Source: Competibacter sp963695105 (GTDB taxonomy: Bacteria; Pseudomonadota; Gammaproteobacteria; Competibacterales; Competibacteraceae). From it: 64,000 nucleotides of DNA. Location of the stretch: assembly GCA_963695105.1 (NCBI GenBank), contig CAVOGC010000054.1, positions 1 through 64,000 on the forward strand, written 5' to 3'. Both the position numbers and the translations under genes were made by a program. How positions within the stretch are numbered: the first letter of the stretch is position 1; every line of letters begins with the position of its first letter. Positions 8,597 to 17,699 of this stretch are shown in pieces. The notes beneath the pieces were generated by a model, which was given only the letters and a program-made list of their open reading frames with translations, made no database searches and had not been told where the DNA came from.

Positions 8597-9121
8597 GTGG
8601 TATCCAACCGGCTTACGGTGCCAGACGTGGTTGGCCAGCCCCAGCAAACCGCCACGCTGAACATCACAAATACCTGTGTACCTGGCAGCTCCACGCTCTG
8701 CCTGAAAGTCGGAACCGTTACCCAGCAAGCCAGCTCTACCGTTCCCAAGGGCAACGTCATCAGCCAGGATCCCATCGCTGGTTTTCAGACCCCCGCTGGC
8801 TCCGCCGTCAACCTCGTAGTGTCGTCGGGTCCGGCGCTGCTGACGGTTCCGGACGTGGTCGGCAAGACTCAACTGGATGCCGAGGTTCAGATCAAAAACA
8901 CCTGCGTGACCGGCACGACTCAGTGCCTGACCGTCGGTAACGTGATCTTCCAGACCAGTGAGACCGTCGACGCTGGCAGCGTTATCAGCCAGGATCCTCC
9001 CGCTGGTTTCGAAGCCGCCATCGGCGCCGCCGTTAGCCTCGTCGTATCGTCGGGCAAGGCGCCGGTTGCAGTGCCCAATGTCGTCGGCCAAGCCTTGGCC
9101 AGCGCCAAGACCATACATTGA
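8597..9121 (+). CDS. Fragment of the PASTA protein (repeats 2 to 4)
   Basis: Longest open segment in the second frame, ending at a TGA just after ASAKT. It encodes PASTA repeats two, three and the start of four. Repeats two and three each contain a Cys pair (NTC and LC or QC), suggesting disulfides outside the cytoplasm. It has no signal peptide of its own, so it is a piece of the broken gene at 8280-11812 and not an independent gene. Confidence 0.45.
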   Translation: MVSNRLTVPDVVGQPQQTATLNITNTCVPGSSTLCLKVGTVTQQASSTVPKGNVISQDPIAGFQTPAGSAVNLVVSSGPALLTVPDVVGKTQLDAEVQIKNTCVTGTTQCLTVGNVIFQTSETVDAGSVISQDPPAGFEAAIGAAVSLVVSSGKAPVAVPNVVGQALASAKTIH

Positions 9122-11733
9122 AGGTGACTGGCTTTAAGGTCGGCACCATCAGCCTGGTTGCCAGCGACACCGTCCCCGCCGGCATCGTCACCAGCCAGAA
9201 TCCGGCGGGCGGCGCGTTGGTCGCACCCGGCTCCACCGTCAACCTGACCATTTCCTCCGGCCCCGCGGCGCCGGAAGTGCCGCCGGTAACCCCCGGCGAC
9301 ATCGAGGTTCCGGATGTGGTTGGTCTAACCAAGAGCGCCGCCAGCGACATCATTCGCAGCGCCGGGCTCAGTGTCGGCGCGACGATCCCGAAATTCGATG
9401 ACACCGTCCCCGCTGGCACCGTTCTCGATCAAAGCCCGGCGGCCGGGGCCATGGTGACTGCCGGCACCGCCGTCAACCTGACCGTGTCCCAAGGTCCGGC
9501 CGGCGTCGTCACCGTCCCGAACGTGACCGGCCAACCGGAAACAGTGGCTCAGTCCATCCTACAAAGCGCTGGGCTTACCATCGGCACCACCACCAAACAG
9601 CCCGATCCCACCATGCAGATCGGCAACGTCATCCAGACCACGCCGGCGGCCGGCGAACAGGTTGAAGTCGGCTCAGCGGTCGATTTGGTGATCTCCGAGG
9701 GCTTCTCCGCACCCCAGCAGTGCGTTGCGCCCGACGTGACCGGCCAAACGGTCGAGAATGCGGGCGAAATCCTGTTCGCGACCTGCCTAGCGGGAATCGG
9801 CTCCACCACCGTGCAACGCGACAGCACCGTACCGGCCGGTCTAGTGGCTGCTCAGTTCCCTGCTGCCGGCTCGTTGATCGGCTACAACACCACGGTGAAC
9901 GTGATCGTATCTTCGGGCTCGCAACCGCCGGTCGTCACCCCGCGCGTGGTCGGGATGACCCTGCCCGACGCCACCGTCCTTCTGGAAAACGTTGGTTTGA
10001 AGGTGGGCTTCGTCTCCCACCAAACCAGCAACACCATTGAAGTAGACCGTATCATCAGCCAAAACCCGCTGATGACCGCACTGGCCCCGCTCGGCTGGGC
10101 GGTCAACCTGGTGATATCGCTGGGTCCGGTACCGGAAGATCCGGGCGCCGGCCCGCAAACCCAGGTTCCGGATGTGACGGACCTGACGCTGGCGGCGGCT
10201 ACCGCCAAGCTGATCGAGTCCGGCTTGCGAGTCGGCGTGGTTTCCAACCAGCGCAGCCCGGACGTGCCGGCCGGCCAGGTCATCCGCCAGAACCCGCAGC
10301 CGGAGACGGCGGTGCCGGTCAACAGCCGGGTCAACCTGGTGATTTCCTTCGGCCCCTATGCGTACAGCCTGCTTAGCGGACCGGCCTATATCACCAACTA
10401 TTACGGCAACACGGTATCGATCCTGGACCCCGACATCAATCAAGTCGTCGATAACATGGCGGCCGGTATCAACAACAGCGGTCCCAGCGGCATCGCGGTC
10501 AGCCCGGACGGCACCCGGCTGTATGTCGCCAACCGCCCGCAGTACGGCCGACGCGCCGGTACGCTTTCGGTGATCGATCTGACCGAACGACGAGTGATCG
10601 CCATCATCCCGGTCGGCGTGGCGCCGCTGGGCGTCGCCGTCAACCCCACCGGCGAACGGGTGTTCGTGGCCAATGAGGGCAGCTTCAGCCTGTCGGTGAT
10701 CGATACCACCACCAACAAGCCGTTCATCGACCTGAACGTGCCCAACCTGGCGGCGAACCCCTACCCGCGCGGCGTGGCGACGCATCCCAACCCGACCATC
10801 CCACTGGTGTACGTCACCAACCGGACGGTCAATTCGTTCTCGGACGATGCGACCAATCCCTACCCCGATCAGTGCGACGCACTGGTATCGCGACCCCCGG
10901 TCAATGTCAACCCGGATCAGTGCGTTGGCTCGTTGTCGATCTTCGACGCGGACCTGAAGACGCAGGTCGGTTCGGTGGCGGTCGGCTGGGCGCCGGAGGG
11001 CGTGGCGGTCCATCCCGACGGCATGCTGGTGTACGTGGCCAATTCCGGTGACCGGACGGTTTCGGTCATCGAAACGGTGTTCAACCGGGTGGTCGGCGTG
11101 ATCAAGCTGGACGGGTTCGAAGGTGCGCCGCAACCGGTGGTGCCGCGCGGCGTCGCGGTCAGCCCGGACGGTAACCGGTTGTACGTCACCGATGGGGGAG
11201 GCAACCGCCTGTTCGTGATCGACACCACCGCCAATCACAGCGTGGTCGACATCGTGGATGTGGGCAAGAAGCCCTACGGCGTCGCGGTCAGCCCGGACAG
11301 CAAGCGGGTCTACGTCGCCAACAGCGATGACAATACGGTCTCGGTCCTCCAAAAAATCAAAAACGAACAGGGAGATTTGGAATGGAATGAAACCGTAGTG
11401 CCAGTAGTCTCGGGGAATAACGTCAACGGCCAATGGGCCCCGTGGGCCTTCGGCCAGTTCGTGGGGCCACTGGCCACGGTGGCGACGCCGACCTTCGACC
11501 CGCCGGGCGGAAACCTCACCCTGACGCGTCAGGATCAGCACCACCACACCGGGCGCTTCAATCAGCTACACGACGGACAGCAGCGTCCCCACACCGACCA
11601 ACGGGACGGTGATCAACAGTGGCGATTCCGTCTCGCTGGCTGGGTTGAACAGCACCACGGTGGTGTTGAGGGCGATGGCCTTCAAGGACAACTGGGCGGA
11701 TTCCGAAGTCGCGGACGCTATTTATTCCAATGA
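9118..11733 (+). CDS. Main open segment of the PASTA / beta-propeller protein
   Basis: Largest intact part of the broken gene (871 codons from a TTG at 9118). It encodes the end of PASTA repeat four, repeats five to nine (to about 10360) and the whole YVTN-type beta-propeller. The last 70 or so codons, from about 11520, are out of frame: the genuine C-terminus continues in the frame ending at 11812. No export signal is present at this start, so a product made from it alone would stay in the cytoplasm. Confidence 0.5.
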   Translation: MKVTGFKVGTISLVASDTVPAGIVTSQNPAGGALVAPGSTVNLTISSGPAAPEVPPVTPGDIEVPDVVGLTKSAASDIIRSAGLSVGATIPKFDDTVPAGTVLDQSPAAGAMVTAGTAVNLTVSQGPAGVVTVPNVTGQPETVAQSILQSAGLTIGTTTKQPDPTMQIGNVIQTTPAAGEQVEVGSAVDLVISEGFSAPQQCVAPDVTGQTVENAGEILFATCLAGIGSTTVQRDSTVPAGLVAAQFPAAGSLIGYNTTVNVIVSSGSQPPVVTPRVVGMTLPDATVLLENVGLKVGFVSHQTSNTIEVDRIISQNPLMTALAPLGWAVNLVISLGPVPEDPGAGPQTQVPDVTDLTLAAATAKLIESGLRVGVVSNQRSPDVPAGQVIRQNPQPETAVPVNSRVNLVISFGPYAYSLLSGPAYITNYYGNTVSILDPDINQVVDNMAAGINNSGPSGIAVSPDGTRLYVANRPQYGRRAGTLSVIDLTERRVIAIIPVGVAPLGVAVNPTGERVFVANEGSFSLSVIDTTTNKPFIDLNVPNLAANPYPRGVATHPNPTIPLVYVTNRTVNSFSDDATNPYPDQCDALVSRPPVNVNPDQCVGSLSIFDADLKTQVGSVAVGWAPEGVAVHPDGMLVYVANSGDRTVSVIETVFNRVVGVIKLDGFEGAPQPVVPRGVAVSPDGNRLYVTDGGGNRLFVIDTTANHSVVDIVDVGKKPYGVAVSPDSKRVYVANSDDNTVSVLQKIKNEQGDLEWNETVVPVVSGNNVNGQWAPWAFGQFVGPLATVATPTFDPPGGNLTLTRQDQHHHTGRFNQLHDGQQRPHTDQRDGDQQWRFRLAGWVEQHHGGVEGDGLQGQLGGFRSRGRYLFQ

Positions 11734-11831
11734 TCCCAACCAGTTTTTACCCGGCGGGGGCGTCAATTTTCCGAATCCGGAAGATGGGGGGGGAAAAAGC
11801 CCCGGTGAATAAATGATCGAGTAGTCCTTGC

Positions 11832-11860
11832 AAGCCGCGATTCACATCGCGGCTTTTTTT
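11832..11860 (+). terminator. Rho-independent terminator after the PASTA gene
   Basis: A perfect 10-base stem (AAGCCGCGAT / ATCGCGGCTT) with a 4-base loop, ending in a run of eight T, 19 bases after the stop. Confidence 0.9.
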
Positions 11861-12234
11861 GCCTGCTTTCGGGAGCGGTGATTTTCGTGGGAGCTGGTTT
11901 GCCGGCGATTCAGGAGTTTTGCCCACAAGCAAGTTCCCGCGCCTCAGGACTCGGCGGCCGACACCTCCTTTCTCAACGGGCATCCAGCCTTTTTCGATCC
12001 GATTTGCCTTTTATTTTAATTAGTTATCCAGGCGAACAGATCCCGACAATCGGGTATTGAACGAACGCATCGGTTGCCCTACCCTACGGCTTCAGGGAAG
12101 AAGGGTTTCCCTCATGCTCAATCCCGACTCACGCATCATCTCCATTTTGGCCCTGATAAATATGGGCAGTTCTTTCTTTTGTGGAAACTCGCTTGAAGGC
12201 GATTCAATGGATGGCGCCTCACACACAATACAGC
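11861..12234. other. Intergenic stretch with no recognised feature
   Basis: Between the two terminators of the convergent PASTA and Ig-like genes. It contains only short unconvincing open frames and no repeats or RNA signatures that I recognise. Confidence 0.4.
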
Positions 12235-12267
12235 CAACAAAAAACCGGCGGGATCACCGCCGGTTTT
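12235..12267 (-). terminator. Rho-independent terminator of the Ig-like protein gene
   Basis: AAAACCGGCGG pairs with CCGCCGGTTTT around GATCA. On the minus strand the stem runs into TTTTTT, 50 bases after the stop of the 12317-14815 gene. The symmetry may let it act on both strands. Confidence 0.85.
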
Positions 12268-12316
12268 GTTAGGGTGCTAACAGGGAGGAGAGATCACCTC
12301 CCGCCGCGTTCAAGTC

Positions 12317-14815
12317 TCACTGTGCTGGAGCCGGTTCTTCAGGCTGCGGTGGCTGTACCCTGATCTGGAGCGTTTCGCTGCGAATCTCAGGACCAACGGT
12401 GGAGAAGAAGAAGTCCACGCTGCCATCCGTAGGCAAATCGTTGACTTGCAGCACCAGATTGGTGAATCCACCCGCGCCACTGGCCAGCGTTGCCGGAACC
12501 ACCGACGCCGTGGGCATATGCAGGTTGGCAATCGCGCGTGTTTGGGCGGCGGCAATCTGCGCGTTCTCCAACGCAGTCGCCAGTTCCTTTTGCTTGGCAC
12601 ATTTTTCGGGATCCCGTTCAACCACGGCTTCCGAATCCGCAGGGTCCACAATTAAATCGCAGACTCCCGGATTGGCGGCAACAAACACATCGAAGGCGAT
12701 TTGCGCCTTCACCACGGCTTCTTCCGCCAGAATCGCCGCCGTTTCAGACGGATCATTGATAATAATTTCCACCGCGATCGGCACACCCGGAACTGGGGTT
12801 CGACGCAACACACCTCCAGAAGTGACACCGCCATCCAGCAATTGCAACGTAACTGGCAAATTAATCGTCGCTCCTGGAGCTACTTCCTGGGTGACTGTAA
12901 TCAATCCCGGCCAAGGGACTAAGTCAATCGGTGCTATAGCGGCTACTTGCGCGGCGAGTTGCCCTGGAGATGTTACAGTCAAGATACTGTTATCCGACGT
13001 GCCTAGATACCAATGAGTCATGACCGACCCCACCTTGCCGCCATTTCCTTCAGCCACCAGCATGAACCGTCGCCCGACCTGGCTGGCCGGATAGTTCAGG
13101 ATGGTGTTCGCCACACCGCTGGAATCGGTCATCACGATCACTTCCGTCAACCCGAGTACCGGACTGTTGATCAGATTGAAGTTCATGACGTTGCCCTTGT
13201 GAGGCGGGCAGCCGACCGTGTACCAGACGTTGGCGCCCACATTCTGCCGGGTCTGATTGAACGGGGCGTTGGCGACCAACATGTTCCCTGCCCGCCCGGT
13301 GATAATCCGGCTACCGACATGGTATTCCGGACGACCTTCCGAAGGTAGGGCGTTGATCGTGCTCGGATTCGGATTGATGATTTCAGGGTCTTGCAACACC
13401 AGCATACAAAGAGGATCAGCCAAGGCATACGAAACGCCATTGGGCACCACGAATGGATTCAGTGTATCACCGGCAGCCCGCGATACTGTACGGTTGGGCG
13501 CGAAGAACTCCCAACCCCCTTCCTGTGGGTCGCCGTTGTACCCGGTGATGGCGAATTGACCATGTCCCTGATCGGGATAGCGGTTCACCAGCATGTCTAG
13601 CGGCGAATCGATCAGCCGGAAAGTAATTGGCGTACCCGCGGGCGGCGGATTGCCATAGGGGTCGCTGGCGATCACCGAAACGAAACGAGTGAACATGCCA
13701 TTCCACAAGGTGTCCTTAATCCCTTCGGGGATGAAGGGGTCAGCCAGCGTCGTGGGATCGACCAGTTGGGCAGCCAAGTTGTTTTTACGCCCCAGCACGG
13801 CATCCATGAACGGCCCGCTGAACGTCAGGGAAGTCAGTTCGCCCGTCCCGATCGGTACTGAAGCATAATTGGTAATCGGCATCTGAATGCCGTTATCCAC
13901 ATTGTTATCCGCTCGGTCCGCCGTCGCGGCGATCAGAACCGTGCCAGGCAACGAACCACTGTGTAAAACCACAGTCGCCGCACCGCCGATGGGATCGGTC
14001 AGAATCGTGACGCCTTCCTGCGAGTTGCCTGCGGAATCGGTCGCGCTCAACCACTCACCGCCGTTTGGCCGGTTCGGCAGCAATTCGATCCGCAGCATGC
14101 GACCCCCGCTGGGATTGATCGGCTGGTCGAAATCATCCATCACAAAAATCTGGAACAGCTTGAAATTCCGCTGGGGCACGGTGGTGGTGCCGTCGGGATT
14201 GGTGCGGATATAGACCGGATTGGGGTCCATGACGAAATTGACCATGGCTGGCTTGCCGCCCCCGACGCCACCGATACCGCCACCAGTCACATTGATGGTC
14301 AGACTGGCGGCAATGGACTGCCCAGTATTCGGATCGGTGGCCGTAGCCGCCAGCACCACCGTACCCGGCGTGCTGTTGGCATGGAAGTGAGCGGTTACAA
14401 TGCCATCGGTGTCTTCAAACGTCAGCCGGCGAAACGCCAGCGGATTGCCATCATCATCCTCATGCTCCTCGTCGCCGTCCAAGTAAAACAGCGCACCGCT
14501 GGAAAGGCCCGAGACGATACTGATTGCAACACTTGGCGCCGGGAACAAATTACCGTTCTTTTTAACGACGACGGTGATCGTATTGGTATACGGACCGCTC
14601 GGATTTATTCCGGCATTGGTGATGTTCAGCGGCAACGTGGTCTTGTCGGCGGTCATCTCAACGCTAATCGACGTCTGTCCGGTAAACCCGCCGGTGAAAC
14701 CGCCACCGCCACCGCCATCAAAACGAATGGCATCACTACTCCCCCCCCAACTAACCAATACGACGGCCAGCAGCAACAGCTCTGCAAAACCCGCCAACCG
14801 ACTCAATGACCGCAT
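12317..14815 (-). CDS. Large exported protein with Ig-like (Big_1/invasin-type) domains, downstream of pilQ
   Basis: An 832-residue protein with an N-terminal export signal (hydrophobic core LLLLAVVLV), then a glycine-rich linker (about 33-46). Repeated beta-rich segments resemble bacterial Ig-like domains of the invasin type, for example DGIVTAHFHANSTPGTVVLAATA near 137-160 and a similar PGTVLIAATAD unit near 295. The end is PQPEEPAPAQ. After the hydrophobic core the sequence reads LVSWGGSSD, where a lipobox would be LVSC; the Trp codon adjoins a run of eight G. The gene follows pilQ by 42 bases on the same strand, so it is probably the last gene of the pilMNOPQ transcript. A surface or pilus-linked adhesin is inference. 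Confidence 0.75.
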   Translation of the reverse strand: MRSLSRLAGFAELLLLAVVLVSWGGSSDAIRFDGGGGGGFTGGFTGQTSISVEMTADKTTLPLNITNAGINPSGPYTNTITVVVKKNGNLFPAPSVAISIVSGLSSGALFYLDGDEEHEDDDGNPLAFRRLTFEDTDGIVTAHFHANSTPGTVVLAATATDPNTGQSIAASLTINVTGGGIGGVGGGKPAMVNFVMDPNPVYIRTNPDGTTTVPQRNFKLFQIFVMDDFDQPINPSGGRMLRIELLPNRPNGGEWLSATDSAGNSQEGVTILTDPIGGAATVVLHSGSLPGTVLIAATADRADNNVDNGIQMPITNYASVPIGTGELTSLTFSGPFMDAVLGRKNNLAAQLVDPTTLADPFIPEGIKDTLWNGMFTRFVSVIASDPYGNPPPAGTPITFRLIDSPLDMLVNRYPDQGHGQFAITGYNGDPQEGGWEFFAPNRTVSRAAGDTLNPFVVPNGVSYALADPLCMLVLQDPEIINPNPSTINALPSEGRPEYHVGSRIITGRAGNMLVANAPFNQTRQNVGANVWYTVGCPPHKGNVMNFNLINSPVLGLTEVIVMTDSSGVANTILNYPASQVGRRFMLVAEGNGGKVGSVMTHWYLGTSDNSILTVTSPGQLAAQVAAIAPIDLVPWPGLITVTQEVAPGATINLPVTLQLLDGGVTSGGVLRRTPVPGVPIAVEIIINDPSETAAILAEEAVVKAQIAFDVFVAANPGVCDLIVDPADSEAVVERDPEKCAKQKELATALENAQIAAAQTRAIANLHMPTASVVPATLASGAGGFTNLVLQVNDLPTDGSVDFFFSTVGPEIRSETLQIRVQPPQPEEPAPAQ

Positions 14816-14857
14816 GGCTTATCTCCCCGCGATTAAAACGTGTTGTTCTCTTTAGCC

Positions 14858-17092
14858 TTAACGCTCGGCCAGCGCGCCGTTCTTCAAAATCTGCGGTGTC
14901 ACGAAGATCAATAATTCGCGCTTGGTTTCGTTCTTGCCCGTAGTCCGGAACAGGTACCCCAACAAAGGAATATCCCCCAACAGGGGCACCTTGCTGACAT
15001 CGTCACGCTTGGTTTGCTCGAAAACACCGCCCAACACCACGGTTTCACCGTTGTTCACCATCACCTCTGTTTCGATTTCGCGCTTATCGATGCTGACCTG
15101 TGGCCCAGTCGCGGTTGCCACGGTGGCACCCTGCTCGTCCTTGGAAACCTTGAGATTCATACGGACGCGATCATCCGGCGTGATTTGAGGCGTCACCTCC
15201 AATTTCAGGAAAGCGTCCTTGAATTCCACATTGGTTCCCTCCTGGCTGACCGTCGAGTAAGGAATTTGCCGGCCTTGCAAAACAGTGGCCTTCTTCAGAT
15301 CGGCGGTCACCACCCGGGGATTGGAAATGATTTCACCCTTGCCTTCGACCTGCAGCGCCGAAAGCTCCAAGTCCACCAGATAATCCGCCCCCAGAATCGA
15401 AAGCGCCAACCTCGGCCCGGCTACTGGGAAGTTCACACCTGTCCGCTGAATGAGTTCCGGAATCGCCACCGGGAAGGGCTGGCCAGTGTTGATCAAATTT
15501 TCCGCCGCGCTGTTGATAATGGTATCGGTTCCCTGCAGGCTGCCGCTCAGTGCATTCACGCCGCTGCCGGTTTGGTTGACGCCTGTCACGCCGAAGCGAA
15601 CACCCAGATCCCGACTGAAATCGTCGCTGGCGATCACCACCCGCGAGTCGATCATCACCTGCCGGGTGGCCACGTCCAGTTTGTTTACCAGATCGCGGAC
15701 CTCTCCAAGCTTGTCGGGCACATCCTTGACGATCAGGGAATTGGTACGCTCGTCAAACACCACATCCCCACGCGGCGACAGCATGGTTTGTCCCTTCTCG
15801 CCGGCCTGCTTGAGCAGGGCCGCCAGATCCGCCGCCTTGGCATAATTCACCTGAATAATCTCGGTCCGCAGCGGTATCAACTCCTGCACCGTCTTGCGCG
15901 ACTCCAGATCCAGCTTCTCGCGGGCCGCGATTTCCTCGGTCGGGGCGATAAACACCACATTGCCGTTCTGGCGCATGGCCAGACCCTTGGTGCGCAGGAT
16001 GATGTCCAGCGCCTGGTCCCAGGGCACGTTCTGCAAGCGCAGCGTCAGGTTGCCCTTCACGCTGTCGCTGACCACGATGTTCAGCCCGGTGAAATCCGCC
16101 AGAATCTGCAGGATCGCCCGCACCTCGATATCCTGGAAGTTCAGCGACAGCAGATCGCCTTTGTATTTTTTCTTGGACGGATCGAGCATCGCCTCCCTTT
16201 CTTCCTCTTCCGCGGATCTCTGCGGCGGGCGCACCTCGATCACATACAGGTCGTTAGCCTGATAGGCCAAATACTCGAACGGCGGGCTGGGAAGAATACT
16301 CAGGCGGGTGTTGTCACCCTGGTTCAGCGCCTCCACGGTTGTAACCGGCGTGGCGAAGTCGGTGACATCCAGACGTCGCTGCTGGCCTTTTGGCAAGGTC
16401 GCGCCCTGAAAATCGGCGATGATCTGATTACCTTCCTGCCGCACATCCACCGGGATTCCTGGATTCGACAGTTTGACCGTGATCACGCCCTGCCCGCCCG
16501 GGCCGCGCCGGAAGCTGACATCGCTGACATTGCGCCGCGCCGCGACCGGCGCTTCGCTACGCCGGGACGCGGCGGCGGCGGCCACCGACGCCGTAACGGT
16601 GGGCGCCGGAGTCCTTGCAGCGCTCGATCCCGCGTTCTCCAGCGTCAACAACACCATATTGCCCTGCACCTGCATCTTGTATGGCACCAACCGCGCCAGA
16701 TTCAGCGAGGCACGGGTCCGGTCGGACCCTTCCAGCACGCTGATCCGGTCGGCCACGCCGACATTGATGGATTGCTGCCGCGTGTTCAGGCCGTTGCGGG
16801 TATTCAGGAAATCCAACACGATGCGCGCGGGCTCGTTGATGGTGAACGTGCTCGGCGGCTGCGCGGGCGCTTCCGAGAGCCGGAAGCGAAGTTGCAGACG
16901 GTTGCCGGCCAGTGGGCTGATATCCACCGCCTGCAACACCGGCTCCGGCTCGGGAACAGCCGCCAGCGCCCCGGTCCACCCCCCCCACAGTATCCCCCCA
17001 ATCAAAAAAGCCGTAACCGCCAGCATTGGCGGCAGTAATCCCCCGCCCGGTCGCCGGTCATGTTGGCCTTCGCTCGTGGACCTGCTCGTCAT
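14858..17092 (-). CDS. pilQ: Type IV pilus secretin PilQ
   Basis: Outer-membrane secretin pore through which type IV pili pass. The 744-residue product has a signal segment and two AMIN peptidoglycan-binding domains (about 50-130 and 185-255). An STN domain (LSLNFQDIEVRAILQILADF) and a NolW domain (LIVKDVPDKLGEVRDLV) follow, then the C-terminal secretin domain with VTPQITPDDRV and VVLGGVF. The frame opens further upstream, but ATG 17092, preceded by GGGGGAAG, lies just after the pilP stop and is preferred. It is fifth in pilMNOPQ, followed by the Ig-like gene. Confidence 0.97.
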   Translation of the reverse strand: MTSRSTSEGQHDRRPGGGLLPPMLAVTAFLIGGILWGGWTGALAAVPEPEPVLQAVDISPLAGNRLQLRFRLSEAPAQPPSTFTINEPARIVLDFLNTRNGLNTRQQSINVGVADRISVLEGSDRTRASLNLARLVPYKMQVQGNMVLLTLENAGSSAARTPAPTVTASVAAAAASRRSEAPVAARRNVSDVSFRRGPGGQGVITVKLSNPGIPVDVRQEGNQIIADFQGATLPKGQQRRLDVTDFATPVTTVEALNQGDNTRLSILPSPPFEYLAYQANDLYVIEVRPPQRSAEEEEREAMLDPSKKKYKGDLLSLNFQDIEVRAILQILADFTGLNIVVSDSVKGNLTLRLQNVPWDQALDIILRTKGLAMRQNGNVVFIAPTEEIAAREKLDLESRKTVQELIPLRTEIIQVNYAKAADLAALLKQAGEKGQTMLSPRGDVVFDERTNSLIVKDVPDKLGEVRDLVNKLDVATRQVMIDSRVVIASDDFSRDLGVRFGVTGVNQTGSGVNALSGSLQGTDTIINSAAENLINTGQPFPVAIPELIQRTGVNFPVAGPRLALSILGADYLVDLELSALQVEGKGEIISNPRVVTADLKKATVLQGRQIPYSTVSQEGTNVEFKDAFLKLEVTPQITPDDRVRMNLKVSKDEQGATVATATGPQVSIDKREIETEVMVNNGETVVLGGVFEQTKRDDVSKVPLLGDIPLLGYLFRTTGKNETKRELLIFVTPQILKNGALAER

Positions 17093-17108
17093 GACACTTC
17101 CCCCTCGA

Positions 17109-17699
17109 TCATTGGGTAAGCGACAGAAACGCATCCCGTTCCTGCCAGCGCCCGGGTCCATCCGGAACGATCTCCCGCAAATCAACTCGCTGCTCCGTGA
17201 TGTCGACTATCTTGCCGTGGTTGGTCCCCAGGTAATTATTGTTCTGCACCCGGTGCACGACGCCATCGGGCGCCAGGATCAGCGCCCATAACTCGTTGTT
17301 ACCCCCCATGCGAAAAGTGCCCATCATCTTGAGCGAGCCTAACGAGTACTTCTCCAGTTCTTCACGCACCCGATTCGGGTCGGGCCGCACGCCGGTATAG
17401 CTGCCGCCTTGCTGGGCCGCCAGCGCCTGCGTCAGCATTAACTCCTCCTCTTGGGCAAACGGCGCCACGCCGAATGGATCCTTGGTGCCCTGCGCGGTGT
17501 AGGAAAACGGCATGTAGGGCTTGATCTCCGGCGACGGATCGGGTTTCTTCACCGGCGTGGTGCGCTTGGTGGTTTCGACGAACTGCTGCAAGTCGGTCAT
17601 ATCGCGCTGCGCGCATCCCGCTAGCACGGCCAGCGCCACGCCCAGCAACAGAATGGCGCGGGCGGGCGTGGCGACACTCGGACGAAAGCACGGGTTCAT
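17109..17699 (-). CDS. pilP: Type IV pilus assembly lipoprotein PilP
   Basis: A 196-residue periplasmic lipoprotein that links the inner-membrane PilMNO complex to the PilQ secretin. The lipobox VLAGC places the lipidated Cys at residue 29. A Pro/Lys-rich linker follows, then a beta domain (LKMMGTFRMGGNNELWALI and GKIVDITEQRVDLREIV). The start overlaps the pilO stop by four bases. Confidence 0.95.
   Translation of the reverse strand: MNPCFRPSVATPARAILLLGVALAVLAGCAQRDMTDLQQFVETTKRTTPVKKPDPSPEIKPYMPFSYTAQGTKDPFGVAPFAQEEELMLTQALAAQQGGSYTGVRPDPNRVREELEKYSLGSLKMMGTFRMGGNNELWALILAPDGVVHRVQNNNYLGTNHGKIVDITEQRVDLREIVPDGPGRWQERDAFLSLTQ

Larger units (their letters stand above)
8280..11812 (+). pseudogene. 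Secreted PASTA-repeat / beta-propeller / Fn3-associated protein, broken by three frameshifts
   Basis: Read through three frame changes, this is one protein of about 1,170 residues. It starts at ATG 8280 (TGGAG upstream) with a signal peptide ending near ISAAA. Nine PASTA-like repeats follow, each opening with a VPDVVG-type motif. Next comes a seven-blade-like YVTN beta-propeller (repeated VSPDGTRLYVAN type units, about 10370-11370), then a C-terminal domain like the Fn3-associated/CHB_HEX_C repeat (STTTPGASISYTTDSS). The frame changes fall near 8487-8497, 9110-9118 and 11515-11530; on each side the protein homology continues in another frame. PASTA repeats are best known from cell-wall-binding kinases. 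A role in surface adhesion or matrix is inference. Either a decaying gene or consensus errors. Confidence 0.7.

Noticed and set aside
9841..11547. 568-codon minus-strand open frame across the PASTA/propeller gene
   Set aside because: Arg/Asp/Val repeats reflect the periodic propeller codons on the other strand; no start signal or similarity.
12057..12272. 71-codon plus-strand gene between the two convergent secreted-protein genes
   Set aside because: It runs into a terminator hairpin, has no ribosome site and no recognisable features.
15014..17038. 674-codon open frame antisense to pilQ
   Set aside because: It is the mirror of a strongly supported secretin gene in GC-rich DNA, with His/Gln/Arg-rich composition and no domain.
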